From Polyporus tsugae (Eukaryota; Basidiomycota; Agaricomycetes; Polyporales; Polyporaceae), in the NCBI GenBank assembly GCA_024305745.1, contig JAHRBS010000001.1:496001-560000 (forward strand): a stretch of 64,000 nt of DNA. Reading direction: 5' to 3'. Shown here in pieces: positions 61,590-64,000 of the stretch. A program made the translations under genes and the position numbers. The stretch's first letter is position 1. Each line of letters opens with the position of its first letter. A model generated the notes under the pieces. The model did not search any database. It saw only the letters and a program-made list of their open reading frames with translations, and was not told where the DNA came from.

Positions 61590-64000
61590 ATGTCGAGTCC
61601 GATCACCACCCAGGAGCAGGTCGACAATGCCATGGGGGAGAAGCGTCTCGCGCGCAACCAGTCGCACTCGAGCGGTACCAACTCGATGGCCAAGGAGGAC
61701 CTTGCCGCAGACCCGGAGAAGGCGCAGAAGGATGTGCACCATGTTGAGGAAGAGGAGGAAGAGGAGGAGGTTTCGGGCCTCACGAGGTTGTACGGCAGCT
61801 ATCGCCCGTTGTTCCTCGCGGGCATCGCAGCAGTCATCCTCGGGTGGTGGGTCAGCGCGACGGTGCTCCAGGCGACGCGGCATCGATGGTGAGTTTTATG
61901 GCCTTCGCTGTGTGCCCCGCCCGCGATCTTTGGCAGACGCGACTTTTTTTTTCTCGTCGTCGAAGCCGCGGATTTCGCGGGTGGGCCTCCTTGGGCGTCA
62001 CGCGTGACTGACGACGCTGGTACTGTTTGTAGGATCGTTCAGACGTTATGGGCGTGGTTCTTCCTCATGTAAGTACCCTCTTCATTTTTCTGCTGGACGG
62101 ACGACAAGGGCTACGAGGGAGGCGGGATATCGTCCCCGGGACGGGTGGAGGCGTGTGTGGGGTAATGTGCGCCAAATGTGTTACCCCGCGCGTTGTGATG
62201 GTGCGCGTGATTGACGGCTCCTCGCGTCTGGGTCCACGGGACACATCAGTCCCCGTCGCGCTCGCAGGTCCCAATCACACCTCCATCCTGCGACGAGAAT
62301 GCTTCTCGGACTAATCGTCAAGCCTTCGATGTAGCAATCGCCAGGTCAAGGGCAGACGGACTCCACTGGATTCTGTATGCTATGACTCTCCGCAGTTGAG
62401 CGGTACATCGAGCGGAGTCGTCCACCACATCACCTCCACAGTGTTCGCATCCTTCACGAACTGACATCCTGATGTTCTCAGCGTTATTGCATTCCGATTC
62501 ATCCCCAATTCTGTCGTAACGCGCCCGGTCGAGACGGTCTGGGTGCCATGCGTCCAGACGCCGTTCTTCAACCTCCCGAAAAACGTGCGCCTTGGGATGG
62601 GCTGGCTCGCCCTCCTGGGCATCATCTTCGGCTCCGCATTCGGCTTCAAGCTCACTGGCGTTAGTGCCATTTCTGTCCGAGTGGTTAACAACCAAGGACG
62701 TTGATATACGCCTTTTCTATCCCCAGAACACCAGCTACGGCGACCGCGCCATCTCCGTCCTCGGTCTCTTCGTCTTCCAGTTCTGCCTCTGGGCATCCTC
62801 CAAGCATCGCAAGCACATTCCATGGTATGCTCCCCTCGGTTGCCCTTGTCTTTGGTCGCATACACACATGTATATGCTAACGAGCGGTGGAGGGCGACCG
62901 TCATTGTTGGCCTTACCCTCCAGCAGGCGATCGCCATGTTCGTGCTCAAGTCCGGCGCGGGGTTCAAAATCTTCAAGTGGATCGCCTTCCTTGCCTCCGA
63001 CTTCCTGGCCCAGGGTCTTGCTGGCGCCACCTTCTTCTTTGACGCAGAGACTGTCCAAACCAAGCATTGGTTCTTCGTCAACACGGTATTTATTCCCGCA
63101 TAACCGAACATCGCCATGTACTGAGCACTCCGATCGGCCCTCAGCTCTCGACCATCATCTTTTTCATTGCCTTCGTGCAGATGATGTACTATCTTGGCGT
63201 TATGCAGTGGCTCATCAAGAGCTTGTACGTCTCATCTTTGCTGGAACAAAGGTCGTCTTGAACTCACCCTTGTGTTCGAAGCGCATGGTTCTTCTTCAAG
63301 ATCATGGACATTTCTGGTGCTGAGGCGGTCGTCGCTGCTGCGTCGCCCTTCATTGGCCAGGGCGAGTCTGCGTGTCTCGTCCGCCCCTACGTGGACTACA
63401 TGACAGAGTCGGAGCTCCACCTCACCATGACTTCCGGTCAGTCCCTCCCCTGCATCTCGCACAGGCACTTTAATTGACCCTCGCTGCACTGCAATCAGGC
63501 TTCTCCACCATCGCCGGCTCCGTGCTCAGCGCATACATTGGCCTCGGTGTGCCCCCGGAGAACTTGGTCACCGCCTCCGTCATGTCCATCCCCGCGTCCA
63601 TCGCCATTTCGAAACTGCGCATGCCGGAGATAGACGAGCCCGTCACCCGTGGCCACGTCACCGTCGATCGTGGTCAGGAAAAGGACCAGCCCGCGAACGC
63701 GCTGCACGCCTTCAGCAAGGGCGCCGTCTTCGGTCTCATCGTCGCCGGCCAGATCCTGTACGTCTCCCTCTCCCCATCCCCCTCCCCGGTGCGCATATAC
63801 TGACCTCACCCACCGCGCCCTCTCCAAAGGACCAACGTGCTCACCGTCGTCTCCCTCGTCGCGACGATCAACGGCCTGCTGACCTGGATCGGCAAGGGCT
63901 TCGGCATCGACGCGCTCACGCTGCAGCTCGTCCTCCGCTACGTCTTCTACCCCATCACGTTCTTCATGGGCGTCCCCCGCGCCGAGATCCTGCGCGTGTC
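61590..64000 (+). CDS. concentrative nucleoside transporter (CNT family), 3'-truncated by the window
   Basis: Cation-coupled nucleoside importer. Exons 61590-61888, 62033-62068, 62482-62659, 62727-62824, 62893-63085, 63145-63224, 63282-63436, 63499-63757, 63830 to beyond 64000. The N-terminal ~75 residues are hydrophilic with an acidic run (EEEEEEEE). Core signatures follow: [54 protein letters not shown] (the CNT nucleoside/cation site), [38 protein letters not shown]. All exon joins close in frame. The last membrane segments lie outside the window. Confidence 0.92.

Overview
The window is nuclear DNA of a filamentous basidiomycete, most likely a wood- or litter-decaying agaricomycete. The evidence is genes with many 50-70 nt GT-AG introns, GC-rich coding sequence, a secreted GH10 xylanase, an A4/G1 acid peptidase, a large F-box/LRR-type protein, a CYP monooxygenase and XlnR-like zinc-cluster regulators. 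No prokaryotic, organellar or viral genes were seen. All gene models were spliced by hand from GT/AG signals, reading-frame closure and family motifs. Models whose exon sum is a whole number of codons and whose family motifs are intact are given high confidence.

Layout. 1-254: 3' end of the ribosomal protein uS5 (RPS2) gene. 1348-13761: two paralogous Zn2Cys6 regulators facing each other (1348-5338 +, 9279-13761 -), with a frameshifted F-box-like gene between them. 14796-16285 (-): GH10 endoxylanase. 17120-17875 (-): decayed aspartic peptidase. 18661-20136 (-): basic hypothetical protein. 24183-25125 (+): A4/G1 peptidase. 25792-35223 (-): a type IIC cation ATPase, a Na+/H+ antiporter and a mitochondrial pyruvate carrier subunit, all on one strand. 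38443-39249 and 40265-40974 (+): a small membrane protein and a small Cys-containing protein. 42430-47043 (+): tandemly duplicated alpha/beta hydrolases. 49467-50104: two fold-back repeats. 51388-53481 (+): MFS sugar transporter. 54333-56974 (-): P450 with a MITE-like element in an intron. 57963-60176 (+): WDR68/DCAF7-type WD40 protein. 61590-64000 (+): concentrative nucleoside transporter, cut by the window end.

The most notable observation is that four genes (both zinc-cluster regulators, the xylanase and the antiporter) can only be read correctly if exons of 6, 6, 2 and 5 nt are included. Each tiny exon is flanked by a good AG acceptor and a GTGAGT or GTACGT donor. Each restores a hallmark motif: the third zinc-binding Cys, the YSWDVVNE acid/base block of GH10, and the FGPMGVGA loop of the antiporter. 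The two regulators share the same micro-exon position and nearly identical exon lengths, so theirs is an inherited feature.

Functional links are mostly inference. The regulators sit next to a xylanase and belong to the broad family that controls plant-polymer degradation, but nothing here proves they control it. The ATPase and antiporter form a plausible cation-homeostasis pair. Several 1-4 kb stretches (255-1347, 5339-7437, 20137-24088, 35224-38278, 47620-49466) contain no gene that I can support.
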